Assembly (NCBI RefSeq): GCF_900961225.1
Contig: NZ_CAAHFN010000011.1
Coordinates: forward strand, 1-64,000
Length of the DNA: 64,000 nt
Source of the DNA: Modicisalibacter radicis
GTDB taxonomy: Bacteria > Pseudomonadota > Gammaproteobacteria > Pseudomonadales > Halomonadaceae
Reading direction: 5' to 3'
Position numbers and translations under genes: made by a program. Shown here piece after piece: positions 1 to 10,511 of this stretch (positions within the stretch are counted from its first letter, which is position 1; each line of letters opens with the position of its first letter). The notes below the pieces were generated by a model, which was not told where the DNA came from, ran no database searches, and saw only the letters and a program-made list of their open reading frames with translations.

Positions 1-125
1 CCGCCTTCGGCGGCTACAAGAAGTCCGGCGTGGGTCGCGAGACCCACAAGATGGCGCTGGAGCACTATCAGCAGACCAAGAACCTGCTGGTCAGCTACGA
101 CACCAACCCGCTGGGCTTCTTCTGA
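1..125 (+). CDS. aldehyde dehydrogenase, C-terminal fragment (cut by window edge)
   Basis: Only the last 40 residues are present; the reading frame enters the window at base 3 and stops with TGA at 123-125. The visible [12 protein letters not shown] segment is the conserved C-terminal stretch of NAD(P)-dependent aldehyde dehydrogenases of the ExaC/AldB type, which oxidise acetaldehyde and similar aldehydes to acids. A zinc alcohol dehydrogenase follows 92 bp downstream on the same strand, so alcohol to aldehyde to acid oxidation is a likely joint job. The catalytic cysteine and cofactor domain lie outside the window, so substrate cannot be judged. Confidence 0.85.
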   Translation, partial: AFGGYKKSGVGRETHKMALEHYQQTKNLLVSYDTNPLGFF

Positions 126-217
126 GCCTGCCGCCGCGGGCCTTGCGCCCGCAGCGTTCCAGCGGCCACGGCGATTACGCCAGGTGCCGTCCCAAGCAAA
201 AAACAAAGGAGCATGCC

Positions 218-1246
218 ATGGATTCCACCATGCAAGCCGCAGTGGTTCGTACCTTCGGCGAACCGTTGGTCATCGAGGAAGCGCCGGTCCCCCGGCCGGG
301 CCCCGGCGAACTGCTGGTCAAGATCGCCGCCTCCGGCGTCTGTCACACCGACCTGCATGCCGCCCACGGCGACTGGCCGGTCAAGCCCGAGCCACCGTTC
401 ATTCCCGGCCACGAAGGCGTTGGTCACGTGGTCGCGGTGGGCGATGGCGTCAAGCATGTCAAGGAGGGCGACCGGGTCGGCATCCCCTGGCTGTACTCCA
501 CCTGCGGGCATTGCGAGCACTGCCTGGGCGGCTGGGAGACGCTGTGCGAGTCCCAGCAGAATACCGGCTACTCGGTCAATGGCGGTTTCGCCGGCTACAC
601 GCTGGCCCAGGCCGACTATGTCGGGCGGCTGCCGGACAATGTCGACTTCCTGGAGATCGCCCCGGTCCTGTGCGCCGGCGTGACGGTCTACAAGGGCCTG
701 AAGATGACCGATACCCGCCCCGGTCAGTGGGTGGTCATTTCCGGTATCGGCGGCCTGGGCCACATGGCGGTGCAGTATGCCAAGGCAATGGGCATGAACG
801 TTGCCGCCGTGGATATCGACGACAGCAAGCTGGCGCTTGCCGAACGGCTCGGTGCCACGGTCACCGTCAATGCCAGGCAGCAGGATCCCGCCGCCTACCT
901 CAAGCAGGCGATCGGCGGCGCCCACGGCGCGCTGGTGACGGCGGTATCGCCGGTGGCCTTCGAGCAGGCGCTGGGCATGATACGCCGCGGGGGAACAGTG
1001 GCCCTGAATGGCCTGCCGCCAGGGGATTTTCCGCTGCCCATCTTCGACATGGTACTCAACGGCATCACCGTGCGGGGGTCGATCGTCGGTACCCGCCTCG
1101 ACATGCAGGAGGCACTGGACTTCGCGGGTGAGGGCAAGGTCAAGGCCACGGTGCATGCCGACCGGCTGGAAAACATCAACGATATCTTCGCGCGCATGCT
1201 CGCCGGCAGCATCGAGGGGCGGGTCGTCATCGACATGACCGACTGA
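218..1246 (+). CDS. adhP: zinc-dependent alcohol dehydrogenase AdhP
   Basis: A 342-residue medium-chain dehydrogenase that interconverts primary alcohols and aldehydes with NAD. Visible features are the catalytic zinc Cys42 in GVCHTDLH, the GHEGVG motif, the structural-zinc cysteine cluster [15 protein letters not shown], and the Rossmann glycine motif [13 protein letters not shown]. The length is typical for bacterial AdhP. The frame is open upstream to 143, but the ATG at 218 is preferred because an AAAGGA ribosome site precedes it and [10 protein letters not shown] matches the usual family start. It follows an aldehyde dehydrogenase gene on the same strand, suggesting a coupled alcohol oxidation pair. 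Confidence 0.93.
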   Translation: MDSTMQAAVVRTFGEPLVIEEAPVPRPGPGELLVKIAASGVCHTDLHAAHGDWPVKPEPPFIPGHEGVGHVVAVGDGVKHVKEGDRVGIPWLYSTCGHCEHCLGGWETLCESQQNTGYSVNGGFAGYTLAQADYVGRLPDNVDFLEIAPVLCAGVTVYKGLKMTDTRPGQWVVISGIGGLGHMAVQYAKAMGMNVAAVDIDDSKLALAERLGATVTVNARQQDPAAYLKQAIGGAHGALVTAVSPVAFEQALGMIRRGGTVALNGLPPGDFPLPIFDMVLNGITVRGSIVGTRLDMQEALDFAGEGKVKATVHADRLENINDIFARMLAGSIEGRVVIDMTD

Positions 1247-1366
1247 CGGCAACTGCCCGGTTGATCCTCGCGGGGCTCGACATCGGTCGCGCCCCGTCCA
1301 TTGCTGTTGCCGGTCCGTAGCGCCGCAACGCCGACAACGATCAGACTGGCAGTTTTTACAGGCAGG

Positions 1367-2758
1367 CTACGCCTGGCCCCGCTCCAGCACCCAGGACGTT
1401 CCTTCCCGGGAGTCCTTGAGCACGATGCCAAGCGCCGCCAGCTCATCGCGGATGCGATCGGCCTCGACGAAGTCACGCGCCCGCTTGGCCTCGGCCCGGG
1501 CCGCGATACGCGCCTCTATATCGGCCTCGGGCAGCGGCAGCGTATCGCTCCCCCCCTTGAGGAATACCGCAGGCTCCTGTTCGAACAGCCCCAGCAACCC
1601 GCCCAGGCGCCTGAGCTCGAAGGCCAGCGCCGGGGCCCGCGCGGCATCGTCCTGCTTGGCGCGATTGAGCTCGCGGGCCAGTTCGAAGAGCACGGCCAGC
1701 GCCTCGGCGGTGTTGAAATCGTCGTCCATCGCCGCCGTGAAGCGTGTGGCGAAACGGCCGTCGAGCTCACCCTGCTCCGGCGTCACGTCCTGCAGCGCAT
1801 TATAGAAGCGCTCCAGCGAGCGACGGGCATCGCCGAGCGCGTCCGGCGCATAGTTGATCGGGCTTCGATAGTGACTGGCCACCAGCAGGTAGCGCACCAC
1901 CTCGGGATCGTGCACTTCCAGCACATCGCGGATGGTGAAGAAGTTGCCCAGCGACTTGGACATCTTCTGCTGATCGACGCGTACCGCACCGGCATGCATC
2001 CAGGTATTGACGTAGCGCTTGCCGGTCGCCGCCTCGCTCTGAGCGATCTCGTTCTCGTGGTGCGGAAAGGTCAGATCGGGGCCGCCGCCGTGGATGTCGA
2101 AGGTGTCCCCCAGGCAGCAGGTCGACATCGCCGAGCATTCGATATGCCAGCCCGGGCGCCCTGCGCCCCAGGGCGACGGCCAACTCGCCTCACCGGGCTT
2201 GGCGGCCTTCCAGAGCACGAAATCCAGCGGATCCTCCTTGTGCGCATCGACTTCGACCCGGGCCCCGGAGCGCATCTCATCCAGGTCGCGGTTATTGAGC
2301 TTGCCGTAATCAGCGAACCGGCGAACCCGGTAGTAGACGTCACCGTTGGCCGCCGCATAGGCGTAGCCCTTGTCGATCAGCGTCTCGATCATCGCCACGA
2401 TGTCGTCGATATGCGCCGTGGCACGCGGCTCGTGGTCGGGGCGCAGCACGCCGAGGCGATCCTCGTCCTCGTGCATGGCGGCGATCATGCGTTCGGTCAG
2501 CGCGCTGATCGTTTCGCCGTTCTCGTCGGCCCGCTGGAGGATCTTGTCGTCGATATCGGTGATGTTGCGCACGTAGTTGACGTCATAGCCGCAACTGCGC
2601 AGGTAGCGGGTGATCACGTCGAACGCCACCATCACCCGGGCGTGGCCGATATGGCAGTAGTCGTAGACGGTGATACCGCAGACGTACATGCGGATCTTGC
2701 CCGCCTCGATCGGCGTGAACGGTTCCTTGCGCCGGGTCAGAGTGTTGTAGATCTGCAT
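1367..2758 (-). CDS. cysS: cysteinyl-tRNA synthetase
   Basis: Class I aminoacyl-tRNA synthetase, 463 residues, which charges tRNA-Cys in the cytoplasm. It shows the HIGHA ATP-binding motif near residue 34, the KMSKS loop near residue 268, and the zinc-binding residues expected for CysS (Cys in [10 protein letters not shown], Cys in WHIECSAM, and the [10 protein letters not shown] histidine/glutamate). The start is the ATG at 2756-2758 ([10 protein letters not shown]); the frame is open further upstream but that extension lies inside glnS. It begins 4 bp after glnS stops, so the two synthetases are almost certainly cotranscribed. Confidence 0.97.
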   Translation of the reverse strand: MQIYNTLTRRKEPFTPIEAGKIRMYVCGITVYDYCHIGHARVMVAFDVITRYLRSCGYDVNYVRNITDIDDKILQRADENGETISALTERMIAAMHEDEDRLGVLRPDHEPRATAHIDDIVAMIETLIDKGYAYAAANGDVYYRVRRFADYGKLNNRDLDEMRSGARVEVDAHKEDPLDFVLWKAAKPGEASWPSPWGAGRPGWHIECSAMSTCCLGDTFDIHGGGPDLTFPHHENEIAQSEAATGKRYVNTWMHAGAVRVDQQKMSKSLGNFFTIRDVLEVHDPEVVRYLLVASHYRSPINYAPDALGDARRSLERFYNALQDVTPEQGELDGRFATRFTAAMDDDFNTAEALAVLFELARELNRAKQDDAARAPALAFELRRLGGLLGLFEQEPAVFLKGGSDTLPLPEADIEARIAARAEAKRARDFVEADRIRDELAALGIVLKDSREGTSWVLERGQA

Positions 2759-2762
2759 GCGC

Positions 2763-4442
2763 TCAACCCTTCTTCTGGATCTTCGCCCAGGTGTCCTTGA
2801 GCCCGACGATGCGGTTGAACACCCGCTTGCCCTCGGCCGTAGCGTGGCGGTCGGCACAGAAATAACCGATTCGCTCGAACTGATAGCGGCTCTCCGGCGT
2901 GGCCTCCGCCAGGCCGGGTTCGGCGTAGCCCTCGACGACCGTCAGCGAATCGCGGTTGAGGTGCTCGAGGAAATCGACGTCGCGATCGCGATCCGGCGCC
3001 TCGACCTGGAACAGGTTGTCGTACAGGCGCACCTCGACGGGCACGGCCTGCTCGGCGCTAACCCAGTGGATCACGCCCTTGACCTTGCGCCCCTCGGGAT
3101 TCTGGCCGAGCGTATCGAAGTCGACGCTGCAGTGCAGTTCGCTGATATCGCCACCAGCGTCCTTGAGCACCTCGTCGCAACGAATCACGTAGCCGTTGCG
3201 CAGGCGAACCTCCTTGCCCGGCGCCAGGCGAAAGAACTTCTTCGGCGGCTCCTCCATGAAGTCGTCCCGGTCGATCCAGATCTCGCGGGTCAGCGGCAGA
3301 CGCCGCGTGCCCATGTCGTCGCGGGCCGGATGGCCGGCGACCTCGAAGACCTCGTCGTGATCGGCCGGCACGTTGGTCAGCACGACCTTGAGCGGCTTGA
3401 GCACGCACATCGCCCTTGGCGCGTTGTCCTCGAGGTCCGAGCGGATGGCATGGTAGAGCATGGCGATGTCGACCATGCCGCCCTCGGCGCGGGTGACGCC
3501 GATCATCTCGCAGAACTTGCGGATCGAGCCCGGCGTGTAGCCCCGCCGGCGCATTCCCGAGATGGTCGGCATGCGCGGATCGTCCCAGCCATCGACAAGG
3601 CCCTGGTCAACGAGCAGCTTGAGCTTGCGCTTGGAGGTCACCGTGTAGTCGAGGTTCAGCCGCGCGAATTCGATCTGGCGCGGCGTGCCGGGCACCGGCA
3701 GGTTGGCCAGAAACCAGTCGTAGAGCGGTCGATGATCCTCGAACTCGAGGGTGCAGATCGAGTGCGTGACGCCCTCGATGGCATCCGACTGGCCATGAGT
3801 GAAGTCGTAGGATGGGTAGATCTTCCACTTGTCGCCGGTCTGGTGATGGCTGGCATGGCGAATGCGGTAGAGGATCGGATCGCGCAGGTTGATGTTGGGC
3901 GACGCCATGTCGATCTTGGCCCGCAGTACCTTCTCGCCCTCGGCGAACTCGCCCTTGCGCATGCGCTCGAGCAGATCGAGGTTCTCGTCGGAGGAGCGGT
4001 CGCGATACGGGCTCGGCCGGCCCGGCTCTGTCAGCGTGCCGCGGTACTCGCGAATCTCGTCCGGCGACAGGTCGTCGACGTAGGCCTTGTCCTCGCGTAC
4101 CAGGTGCTGCGCCCAGGCGTACAGCTGGTCGAAGTAGTCCGAGGCAAAACGCACCTTGCCGGCCCATTCGAAGCCCAGCCACTCGACATCGGCCTTGATG
4201 GCATCGATATAGACCTGCTCCTCCTTGGCCGGATTGGTGTCGTCGAAGCGTAGATGGCAGTCCCCGCCGAACTGCTCGGCGATACCGAAATTCAGGCAGA
4301 TCGACTTGGCGTGGCCGATGTGCAGAAAGCCGTTGGGCTCCGGGGGGAAGCGGGTTACGACCTTGTCGACCGTGCCCGCGTCGACCTCCTCGCGGATCTG
4401 GTTGCGGATGAAGTTCGGGGCGCTGGTGCTCTCAGTGGTCAT
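2763..4442 (-). CDS. glnS: glutaminyl-tRNA synthetase
   Basis: Class Ic synthetase of 559 residues that charges tRNA-Gln directly. Visible motifs are [15 protein letters not shown] (HIGH region) near residue 35 and [18 protein letters not shown] leading to the RRRGYTP segment typical of GlnRS; the C-terminal beta-barrel anticodon-binding half is complete. Length and ends match the family. It is the first gene of a glnS-cysS pair. The 161-bp region upstream is shared divergently with ppiB. The same glnS-cysS / ppiB / lpxH arrangement is known from Pseudomonas. Confidence 0.97.
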   Translation of the reverse strand: MTTESTSAPNFIRNQIREEVDAGTVDKVVTRFPPEPNGFLHIGHAKSICLNFGIAEQFGGDCHLRFDDTNPAKEEQVYIDAIKADVEWLGFEWAGKVRFASDYFDQLYAWAQHLVREDKAYVDDLSPDEIREYRGTLTEPGRPSPYRDRSSDENLDLLERMRKGEFAEGEKVLRAKIDMASPNINLRDPILYRIRHASHHQTGDKWKIYPSYDFTHGQSDAIEGVTHSICTLEFEDHRPLYDWFLANLPVPGTPRQIEFARLNLDYTVTSKRKLKLLVDQGLVDGWDDPRMPTISGMRRRGYTPGSIRKFCEMIGVTRAEGGMVDIAMLYHAIRSDLEDNAPRAMCVLKPLKVVLTNVPADHDEVFEVAGHPARDDMGTRRLPLTREIWIDRDDFMEEPPKKFFRLAPGKEVRLRNGYVIRCDEVLKDAGGDISELHCSVDFDTLGQNPEGRKVKGVIHWVSAEQAVPVEVRLYDNLFQVEAPDRDRDVDFLEHLNRDSLTVVEGYAEPGLAEATPESRYQFERIGYFCADRHATAEGKRVFNRIVGLKDTWAKIQKKG

Positions 4443-4603
4443 GGGGCGTCAAGGAACCTCTTGTCTACGCGTGTGGCCATGTCGCGAACGCCAGGAGCGG
4501 TTTCGCGCATCGCTCGAAAGCCGCTATTATAGCGTGACGCTCGCGCGCTTCGCCAAGGCGCCACTCAGACAGTTTCGCTCCACCCAGCCAGTTCGAGATC
4601 CCA

Positions 4604-5098
4604 ATGATTGTATTGCATACCAATTATGGCGAGATTCACCTGCAACTCGACCATGACAAGGCGCCCAAGAGTGCCGCCAACTTCGAACAGTACGTTCGCG
4701 ACGGGCATTACGACGACACCCTGTTCCACCGGGTGATCAACGGTTTCATGGTTCAGGGCGGCGGCTTCGACATCGATTTCGAACAGAAGCCCACCCGTGA
4801 GCCGATCGACAACGAAGCCGACAACGGGCTGAAGAATCGCAAGGGGACCGTCGCCATGGCGCGCACCCAGGACCCGCATTCGGCCACCGCGCAATTCTTC
4901 ATCAACATCGCCGACAACGATTTCCTCGATCATCGCGGCAAGAACCTGCAGGGCTGGGGTTACTGCGTCTTCGGCGAAGTCGTCGCCGGCATGGAGGTGG
5001 TCGAGCGGATCAAGGCCGTGCCGACCACCCGGCGCGGCATGCACGCCGACGTACCCGCCGAGGACGTCATCCTCGAGCGTGCCGAGATCCGCGACTGA
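4604..5098 (+). CDS. ppiB: peptidyl-prolyl cis-trans isomerase B (cyclophilin)
   Basis: A 164-residue cytoplasmic cyclophilin; no signal peptide is present. It accelerates proline isomerisation during protein folding. The cyclophilin core is visible: FHRVINGFMVQGGGF (catalytic Arg and the Phe/Gln pocket), then MARTQDPHSATAQFFIN and GYCVFGEVVAGMEVV. It is divergent from glnS and followed 72 bp later by lpxH on the same strand, a neighbourhood shared with Pseudomonas. Confidence 0.96.
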   Translation: MIVLHTNYGEIHLQLDHDKAPKSAANFEQYVRDGHYDDTLFHRVINGFMVQGGGFDIDFEQKPTREPIDNEADNGLKNRKGTVAMARTQDPHSATAQFFINIADNDFLDHRGKNLQGWGYCVFGEVVAGMEVVERIKAVPTTRRGMHADVPAEDVILERAEIRD

Positions 5099-5170
5099 AC
5101 GATCCAGGTTTCCCGGCCCGCCTCAGGCGGGCCAACGCCTGCCCATCCGCCTGCATTGAAGGCCGTTGTC

Positions 5171-5899
5171 ATGACGACCCTGCTGATTTCCGACCTGCAC
5201 CTGCATCCCGGCGAACCCGCCATCGCCCAGGGCTTTCTCGAGTATCTCGAGCGCGAGGCTCGCCATGCCGATACGCTTTACATCCTGGGCGACCTGTTCG
5301 AGGCCTGGATCGGCGACGATTACCAGGGTGAATTCGAGGCCGGCATTCTCGCGGCACTCAAGCGGCTGAGCGCCGCCGGCACCCGGCTTTACTTCATGCA
5401 CGGCAACCGCGATTTCCTGATCGGCGACGACTTTGCCGCGGCCACCGGCGCCACGCTGCTGACCGACCCCAGCGTCGTAGACCTGGGCGGCGAACGGGTC
5501 ATGTTGATGCACGGCGACAGCCTGTGCACCCGCGACGAAGCCTACATGGCGTTTCGCGCCAAGGCGCGGGACCCGCAGTGGCAGGCGCAGATCCTGGCCT
5601 TGCCGGTCGAGCAGCGCCTCGAGCTGGCCAAGCAGATTCGTCAGCAATCGGGGGAAGCCAACTCCAACAAGGCCGAAGACATCATGGATGTCACGCCCAG
5701 TGAAGTGGAGAACATCATGGCCGAGCATGGGGTGCGCACGTTGATTCACGGCCATACCCACCGCCCCGACGTCCATCGCCTGGAAGTCGACGGGCAGCCC
5801 GCCCGACGCATCGTACTCGGCGACTGGCACAGCGACCGGGGCTGGCAGGTACGGGCCGATGGACGGACGGCCCCGCTGCTGGAGTCATTCCCGCTCTGA
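5171..5899 (+). CDS. lpxH: UDP-2,3-diacylglucosamine diphosphatase LpxH
   Basis: A 242-residue calcineurin-like phosphoesterase that hydrolyses UDP-2,3-diacylglucosamine to lipid X and UMP in lipid A synthesis at the inner face of the inner membrane. The metal-binding series is visible: SDLHLHPGEP, GDLFEAWIGDD, HGNRDFL, MHGDSLC and HGHTHRP. The ATG at 5171 is preferred over an in-frame TTG at 5156 because AAGG lies 8 bases before it and the resulting MTTLLISDLHL start fits the family. Its stop faces the stop of the large regulator gene 11 bp away. Confidence 0.95.
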   Translation: MTTLLISDLHLHPGEPAIAQGFLEYLEREARHADTLYILGDLFEAWIGDDYQGEFEAGILAALKRLSAAGTRLYFMHGNRDFLIGDDFAAATGATLLTDPSVVDLGGERVMLMHGDSLCTRDEAYMAFRAKARDPQWQAQILALPVEQRLELAKQIRQQSGEANSNKAEDIMDVTPSEVENIMAEHGVRTLIHGHTHRPDVHRLEVDGQPARRIVLGDWHSDRGWQVRADGRTAPLLESFPL

Positions 5900-5910
5900 G
5901 TGCCGGTCGG

Positions 5911-8900
5911 TCACGACTCGAAGGCCGCCGGGCGCGAAAACTGCTTGTCGAGCAGTGTGCGCCAGCGCAGCAACACCGGGGCATCGCTGTGAGCGACCTC
6001 CTTGAGCAGCCGCCGCAGTTCATCGCCGGCATGCCGGTCACCGGGATCGACGACATCCAGCCACAACTCGAGCGCGCATAACTGGTGGTGCAGGTCGTCG
6101 TGCTCGCGGGCCCGCTCGAGGGCCTGCTCGGCCAACTGGCGGACCGTATCGGGAGAACGTCCCTGGCGTTGATAGACGCGCGCCAGGTGGATCGACAGCT
6201 CGGGCACGAACAGCGACCCGCGTTCGCGGGCGATCATCAAGCACTGGTCCAGATAGTCCTCGGCCAGCGCCAGCTCGCCCAGCGCGAAACAGGCATCGGT
6301 ATACCACAGCATCGGCCGCTGGTAGCGGTCCTGGCCGGCCAGCTCGGCCAGTTCCTCGAGGCTCGACTCGACCATCGTCAAGCCCGCCCGATCGCCGGCC
6401 AGCGCCTTGTGCCAACCCAGTGCGCACTGCGCCGTCATGTGCCAGATGTGCAGGTCCGGGGTACGCGTGACCTCGAAGGCACGCTCGGCGCGCGCGCCCG
6501 CCAGGTGGATGTGCCCCAACTGGCGGTACATCGCCGCGGCGAAGAGCAACGAAAGCGCCAGCGAACCGGGATGATTGTAGGACTCGGCGAGACGGATGGC
6601 GGCTTCGATCTGCTGCTCGGCGCGGCGATAATCGCCCCGCAGGCAAAGCGACCGCCCCTGATAGCAGGCCGCTGCCACCTGCGGGTGATCGGAGAACGGC
6701 AACCATTCGAGCATCATCGGCTGATGCAACGGGTCGATCTCCTCGAGATGCTCGTTGGCCTCGCGGACGCGCCCGGCCCAGTATTCACAATGCGCGCGGG
6801 CGTAATCGGCCAGGCGACGATAGCGCGGATCCGGCAATTGCTCCGCGACCGCGGCCATCTTCGAGGCCAGCGAAAAGGCATCGGCGTGGGCGAAACGCTG
6901 GCTGCAACCCACCCATAGCCCCCACTTGACCAGGAAGCGCTGCTCCAGCTCGGTTTCCTCGTCGGCACAGGGGCTGCCCTCGATCAGTTCACGCGCCTTG
7001 ACGAAGCTCTCGTGGGCGATCGGCGAGCCATGGCCCTCCAGGGCAAAGGCCGCCTGCCCCCTGACCGTCAACAGGCTGATCTCGCGCTCGGTATGGCCCT
7101 CCACCTGACGCAGGCTGGCCAGCCCGGAATCGGCCATGCGCAACGCCGTGCGATTGGCGCTGACCTTGAGGGCCTCGCGGGCCGCCAGTTCGAAGTAGCG
7201 CGCCCCCCGGGTAAAGTGTCCGCTGCGTCTCAGGTGTGTCGCGAAGTCGCCGGGATGGCGGCTGATCCACATCGGAAAGCGTTCCTCGATCAACCCCACC
7301 ACCTGCTGGTGGATACGCGATCGCACGTCCCGCGGACAGGACAGGTAGGCGGCTTCCTGAAGCAGCGGATGGGTGAACTGGTACTTGTATTCGCCATGCG
7401 GCTCGCCCGGCTCGATGATCTCCAGACGACGCATGTGTTCGAGTCCCTGGCGCAGGCGCTCCTCGTCGAGGCCGCCGCACTCCTGGAGAAAATCGAGGCG
7501 GAACTGTCGTCCCAGCACGGCGGCGACATGGGCGATGTGGCGATCGCCCTCGAGCTGGTCGATACGACTGGCGAGCAGCCCGAGCAACCCGCGGGGCAGC
7601 TCGTCGACCTGCACGCTGCGGCCCTCGCGGCGATCCATGTCCAGGCGCCGGCAAATCTCCTGGAGATACAGCGGCACCCCATCGCACCGCTCGATCAACT
7701 GACCGCGCAGACGCGGGCTGAGATGCAGCCGGTAGCGTCGCGCCAGCTGCGAGAGCAAGCGCGAGGACTGCATGGCATCGAGCCTGTCGAGCACGAGCTG
7801 CTGGTCCCAGTGCAACTTGACCGGTAGCGGCTCGCGACCGTGGTGGCTGGCCACCAGCAGGAAGGCGCTATTGATCGGCAGCCGGGCCTGCAGGCCGGCG
7901 AGCAGCTTGAGCGAGGGTTCGTCGACCCACTGCAGATCGTCGACCATCATCACCAACGGCTTGTCCGCCGTGCCCCGCTCGATCAATTGATGAAGGACGC
8001 CGACCAGCAGGTCGACCGCCTCGCCGCTTTGCGCCAGGGCCAGGCTGTCGCCGTCGCTGTCCAGGCCCAGCGCCCGATGCAACAACTGGCAGGGCTCGGG
8101 CGCTTCGACGAGCCCGGCATGCCCCTGCTCCATCAACACCTGATCGAAGGCCTCGACATCCAGCCTGTCCTGGCAATGCCAACGTAACAGCATACGCGCG
8201 ATGCTGAACGGTTCGAGCACCGACATGCGGGTGGTCGACTGCCAGCACAGCGATACGTCCTCGCTTTGCACCAGCTGCCGGAAGCTGACCATCAGCGCCG
8301 ACTTGCCCATCCCCGAAGCGCCCTGGACGAGCATGCTCTGGCGCAACCCGAGCCCCGCGCGCGCCAGCGCATCGCGCAGCTTGCGCAGCGCGTTTTCTCG
8401 CCCCACCAAATCGGGCGGCGTGGCGTTGCGCCCGCCCTCGTTGACGCCCAGCACCAGCGCGCGCAGGCGCACCTTGCCGTCGCTCGCCATCAGCCGCGAC
8501 GACAGGCGCGGCTGCAGGTCCAGCGCCGGTGGCATGTGCTGGCTCGCATCCTGGGAAATCACCAGTTCGCTGCCCTCGGCGACGCTCATCAGATCGAGCG
8601 AACGCTGGGTGACCTGGCCCAGCGGGTCGACCAGTTGCCGCTCGGGCAGATAGACCACGCGGCCACTGTCCAGCCCCGCGGCCAGCTCGAATTGCGGCAA
8701 CGCGCTCTCGCCGCTCCACTGCCGGGCGATCTCTTCGGGCAGGACATGCCGGCAGTGCTCGTAGAGCGCGACCAGTTCGGCAAGCTGGTGGGCCGGGCCA
8801 TGGGTACCGAAGCAGGCCAGGCCGAGCCCCCCCGTGGCACCCGGCAGCCAGAAGCCGCCCAGATGGTGGCACTGACGCTCGAGCCAGCGCAGCAACTCGA

Positions 8901-9813
8901 TCTGTAGCGACAGGCAGGCACGCACCTCGCCGCGCTCCTCCCACTCGCCGCGCAGACGCAGGCGAATGGCCATCACCGACAATTGGCGGTGCTCGATCTC
9001 GTCATCGCGCACCGGCTGGCTGTCAGCGGCAAGGGCGCGCGAAAAGGCGCCCTGCGGCGACATCGGCTGCAGCTCACCAGCGACAGTGTCCGACCAGTAG
9101 CGCGCCAACTGCAGGATGCTGGGTTCGGGCTGCTGGCCCGACAGGGCCAGCAGCTGCAGGTAGGCGTTGTACTCCTCGTGCGCGGCCGCCGACTGCCCCT
9201 GCTCGATCAACTGACGAATCAGCCGCTCGTGAAACGGCCCATAGCCGGAGAAACGACTGACCAGTGTCCGCAACAGCGTATCGGGCAGCTCGTCGACCTC
9301 GTGCAACACCTGCTCGGCGTAGGCCAGCACGCGCTGACGCCATTCGCCACGGATGCGCACCAGCCAGCGCTGATACTCGGCGCACTGGGCAAGCTGCAGT
9401 TCTCCGGCAAGATCGCCACGGTAGAGCGTCATCAGGCGCTCTAGCCGCGCGACGTCCGGCGCTTCGGCGAGCAGTCCTTCGATGCTGTGCAGATCGAACT
9501 GCCAGTCGTCGGGAAGCTGAAAGGCGATGGTCTGGCGCGACACCGCCAGCACCTGGCCGGCCTCCTCGCCGAGGCTCTGGCGCAGGCAATGCAGCGCATG
9601 ACGCAGATTGGTACGCCCCGAGGAGAGCCCCTGGTCGGGCCACAGCAGCTCGGCCAATGCCGCACGATTGACGGGCTGTCCCTGCAGCAACAGATGGACC
9701 AGCAGCGCCTTGACCTTGTCGTAGCTGAATTGGGTGAGAGTGTCGTCCCCCAGGGAGAGCGAGAAATGACCGAATAACGTTAACTGCGCATTGACGGAAG
9801 TGTTCCGTGCCAT
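5911..9813 (-). CDS. giant BTAD-type transcriptional regulator with NTPase and TPR domains
   Basis: A 1300-residue soluble protein. Residues about 8-110 form a winged-helix DNA-binding domain (LTLFGHFSLSLG, then AALAELLWPD) and about 110-250 an all-helical bacterial transcriptional activation (BTAD) domain, as in SARP regulators. Residues about 275-450 resemble a class III nucleotide-cyclase fold but lack clear catalytic aspartates. About 465-760 is a STAND/AAA-type ATPase with Walker A GASGMGKS near residue 498 and Walker B VMMVDDLQW near 622. The remainder, to the end, is helical TPR-like repeats. The start ATG has an AGGAACC site 8 bases upstream. Target genes and inducer are unknown; it sits downstream of miaE with a 59-bp gap, so it may have its own promoter. 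Confidence 0.8.
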   Translation of the reverse strand: MARNTSVNAQLTLFGHFSLSLGDDTLTQFSYDKVKALLVHLLLQGQPVNRAALAELLWPDQGLSSGRTNLRHALHCLRQSLGEEAGQVLAVSRQTIAFQLPDDWQFDLHSIEGLLAEAPDVARLERLMTLYRGDLAGELQLAQCAEYQRWLVRIRGEWRQRVLAYAEQVLHEVDELPDTLLRTLVSRFSGYGPFHERLIRQLIEQGQSAAAHEEYNAYLQLLALSGQQPEPSILQLARYWSDTVAGELQPMSPQGAFSRALAADSQPVRDDEIEHRQLSVMAIRLRLRGEWEERGEVRACLSLQIELLRWLERQCHHLGGFWLPGATGGLGLACFGTHGPAHQLAELVALYEHCRHVLPEEIARQWSGESALPQFELAAGLDSGRVVYLPERQLVDPLGQVTQRSLDLMSVAEGSELVISQDASQHMPPALDLQPRLSSRLMASDGKVRLRALVLGVNEGGRNATPPDLVGRENALRKLRDALARAGLGLRQSMLVQGASGMGKSALMVSFRQLVQSEDVSLCWQSTTRMSVLEPFSIARMLLRWHCQDRLDVEAFDQVLMEQGHAGLVEAPEPCQLLHRALGLDSDGDSLALAQSGEAVDLLVGVLHQLIERGTADKPLVMMVDDLQWVDEPSLKLLAGLQARLPINSAFLLVASHHGREPLPVKLHWDQQLVLDRLDAMQSSRLLSQLARRYRLHLSPRLRGQLIERCDGVPLYLQEICRRLDMDRREGRSVQVDELPRGLLGLLASRIDQLEGDRHIAHVAAVLGRQFRLDFLQECGGLDEERLRQGLEHMRRLEIIEPGEPHGEYKYQFTHPLLQEAAYLSCPRDVRSRIHQQVVGLIEERFPMWISRHPGDFATHLRRSGHFTRGARYFELAAREALKVSANRTALRMADSGLASLRQVEGHTEREISLLTVRGQAAFALEGHGSPIAHESFVKARELIEGSPCADEETELEQRFLVKWGLWVGCSQRFAHADAFSLASKMAAVAEQLPDPRYRRLADYARAHCEYWAGRVREANEHLEEIDPLHQPMMLEWLPFSDHPQVAAACYQGRSLCLRGDYRRAEQQIEAAIRLAESYNHPGSLALSLLFAAAMYRQLGHIHLAGARAERAFEVTRTPDLHIWHMTAQCALGWHKALAGDRAGLTMVESSLEELAELAGQDRYQRPMLWYTDACFALGELALAEDYLDQCLMIARERGSLFVPELSIHLARVYQRQGRSPDTVRQLAEQALERAREHDDLHHQLCALELWLDVVDPGDRHAGDELRRLLKEVAHSDAPVLLRWRTLLDKQFSRPAAFES

Positions 9814-9872
9814 TGTTATAGGTTCCTGCGTTGCTCTATCGACGACAGCGAGCCCTGACAGCGTTCGTTGAC

Positions 9873-10511
9873 TCAGGCCACGGCGGGCAGGCCGCTATGG
9901 AAACGGAACGTTTCGTCAGGCGTTTCAATCAGTTCGCGCTCGCGATCGGCGAAGAAGACGATACGGGATTCGATGGGACCGTCCGCGAAGCGCTGGGCCA
10001 GCATCAAGTAATCCTCATAGTGTCGCCCTTCCGACTTAACCAGAGAGCGATAGAACTTGGCAAGCTCGGCATCCAGGTGCGGAATCAGGCGGGCGAAGCG
10101 CTCGCAACTGCGCGCTTCGATGAACGCGCCGACGATCAGGATGTCGATCAGCCTCTGGGGATCGTCACGGCCCACGTGGCGACGCAAGCCGTCGGCGTAG
10201 CGCGAGGCACTCAGGTGCCTGTACTGGATGCCGCGCTCCTCCATCAGCTTGACGACCTGCTCGAAATGCAGCAATTCCTCACGCGCCAGCTGCGACATCT
10301 TGGTCAGCAGCAGCGGACGATCGACGTAGCGGTACATCAGGCTCATTGCCGTGGACGCCGCCTTCTTTTCGCACTGCGCATGATCGATCAGCAACAGCGT
10401 CTGATTGGCCAGTGCCGCCTCGACCCAGAGCGTGGGCGTGGCGCAGGGCAGGAAAGCCAGCAGCTCGGCAGGCAGCAGCGCCTCCATGGAATCGTCTTGC
10501 ATCGCTGTCAT
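9873..10511 (-). CDS. miaE: tRNA 2-methylthio-N6-isopentenyladenosine hydroxylase MiaE
   Basis: A 212-residue non-haem diiron monooxygenase that hydroxylates the ms2i6A37 base of tRNAs reading UNN codons. The ferritin-like carboxylate/histidine pattern is visible: AREELLHFEQV for one iron site and later FIEARSCERF with KSEGRHYEDY for the other. The start ATG at 10509-10511 overlaps the TGA of the upstream DUF1289 gene by four bases (ATGA), which supports this start over the ATG at 10500-10502 and implies translational coupling. Confidence 0.93.
   Translation of the reverse strand: MTAMQDDSMEALLPAELLAFLPCATPTLWVEAALANQTLLLIDHAQCEKKAASTAMSLMYRYVDRPLLLTKMSQLAREELLHFEQVVKLMEERGIQYRHLSASRYADGLRRHVGRDDPQRLIDILIVGAFIEARSCERFARLIPHLDAELAKFYRSLVKSEGRHYEDYLMLAQRFADGPIESRIVFFADRERELIETPDETFRFHSGLPAVA

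Noticed and set aside
1247..1311. Terminator after adhP
   Set aside because: Outer GGCAAC/GTTGCC and inner CGGGGC/GCCCCG pairs can be drawn, but loops are large and there is no T run.
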